DNA of 5,800 bases. Source: an uncultured Paraburkholderia sp. GTDB taxonomy: Bacteria; Pseudomonadota; Gammaproteobacteria; Burkholderiales; Burkholderiaceae. Positions 4,819-5,800 of this stretch are shown here, in pieces. The position numbers and the translations under genes were made by a program. The stretch's first letter is position 1, and each line of letters begins with the position of its first letter. Location: NCBI GenBank assembly GCA_937917025.1, contig CALFSF010000604.1, positions 1 to 5,800 of the forward strand, given 5' to 3'. The notes beneath the pieces are model-generated. The model did not search any database and had not been told where the DNA came from. It worked only from the letters and a program-made list of their open reading frames with translations.

Positions 4819-5109
4819 ATGAACCTTCGTCCTTTGCATGATCGCGTGATCGTCAAGCGTCTTGACCAGGAAACCAAGACTGCGTCGGGCATCGTGATCC
4901 CCGAAGCCGCAGCGGAAAAGCCGGATCAAGGCGAAATCCTCGCAGTCGGCCCGGGCAAGCGTGACGACAAGGGCGCGCAGATCGCGCTCGACGTGAAAGT
5001 GGGTGATCGCGTCCTGTTCGGCAAGTACGCTGGCCAGACCGTCAAGGTCGATGGCAACGAACTGCTGGTGATGCGTGAAGAAGACATCATGGCCGTGGTG
5101 CAGAAGTAA
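4819..5109 (+). CDS. groES: Co-chaperonin GroES (Hsp10)
   Basis: This 96-residue protein begins MNLRPLHDRVIVKRLDQE and matches GroES across its length. GroES forms a seven-membered ring that caps GroEL and closes the folding chamber in the cytosol. The mobile loop that contacts GroEL is at about 16-32 (DQETKTASGIVIPEAAA) with its hydrophobic SGIVIP anchor. The roof region AVGPGKRDDKGA follows at about 42-53, and the C-terminal strand ends in ELLVMREEDIMAVVQK. The promoter and CIRCE operator lie directly upstream with a leader of about 90 bases, so it should be heat-inducible and HrcA-repressed. groEL follows 54 bases downstream in the same direction. Burkholderia-group genomes often carry more than one groESL copy; the CIRCE-controlled form here looks like the main one. 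Confidence 0.98.
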   Translation: MNLRPLHDRVIVKRLDQETKTASGIVIPEAAAEKPDQGEILAVGPGKRDDKGAQIALDVKVGDRVLFGKYAGQTVKVDGNELLVMREEDIMAVVQK

Positions 5110-5122
5110 GCGAAAAATCGCT
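5109..5122 (+). repeat. Small hairpin directly after groES
   Basis: AGCGA (5109-5113) pairs with TCGCT (5118-5122) around AAAA, beginning on the last base of the groES stop codon. Short stems in groES-groEL spacers can be mRNA processing sites in some proteobacteria; whether that holds here is unknown. Confidence 0.35.
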
Positions 5123-5163
5123 GAAATCCCGGCTATATCCCAGAGAATTCAAGGAGTTAGAAG

Positions 5164-5800
<637 letters not shown>

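Overview
The window looks like a chromosomal segment of a Burkholderia-group betaproteobacterium (Burkholderia, Paraburkholderia or Caballeronia). The high GC content, the form of GroES and GroEL, and the CIRCE-controlled groESL promoter all point there. The genus is inferred from protein resemblance recalled from memory, not from a search.

Layout. The left edge (1-341, minus strand) is the N-terminal part of a MocR/GntR-type regulator. It is divergent from a complete LysR-type regulator (684-1673, plus). The 342-base gap between them carries hairpins and short repeated words but no recognised promoter. Next comes a minus-strand two-gene operon: dyp (3572 to 2517), a dye-decolorizing peroxidase, followed with an 8-base overlap by enc (2524 to 1721), a family 1 encapsulin shell protein. 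The operon converges on lysR. A perfect 15-bp hairpin lies at the junction, and its loop contains the lysR stop codon. A 611-base, partly AT-rich intergenic region follows (3573-4183). It holds the dyp leader and probable promoter plus several inverted repeats. Then come a 47-residue single-pass membrane protein resembling DUF2474 (4184-4327, plus) and about 360 bases without a convincing gene. Last is the heat-shock operon groES-groEL (4819 onward), with a clear promoter and a perfect CIRCE operator. groEL runs off the right edge.

How it works together. The main system is a self-contained encapsulin nanocompartment. DyP ends in a flexible linker and the peptide DGSLNIGSLKG, which matches the known encapsulin cargo-loading signal (SLxIGSLK). 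The shell gene directly follows its cargo. The shell's Shine-Dalgarno sequence is written inside the codons for the Lys-Gly end of that peptide, so targeting signal and translation signal share the same bases. This system type is known from other bacteria. What deserves a second look here is the compact overlap, the repeat-rich dyp leader and the shared terminator. groESL is a separate housekeeping unit, and no direct link to the encapsulin operon is visible.
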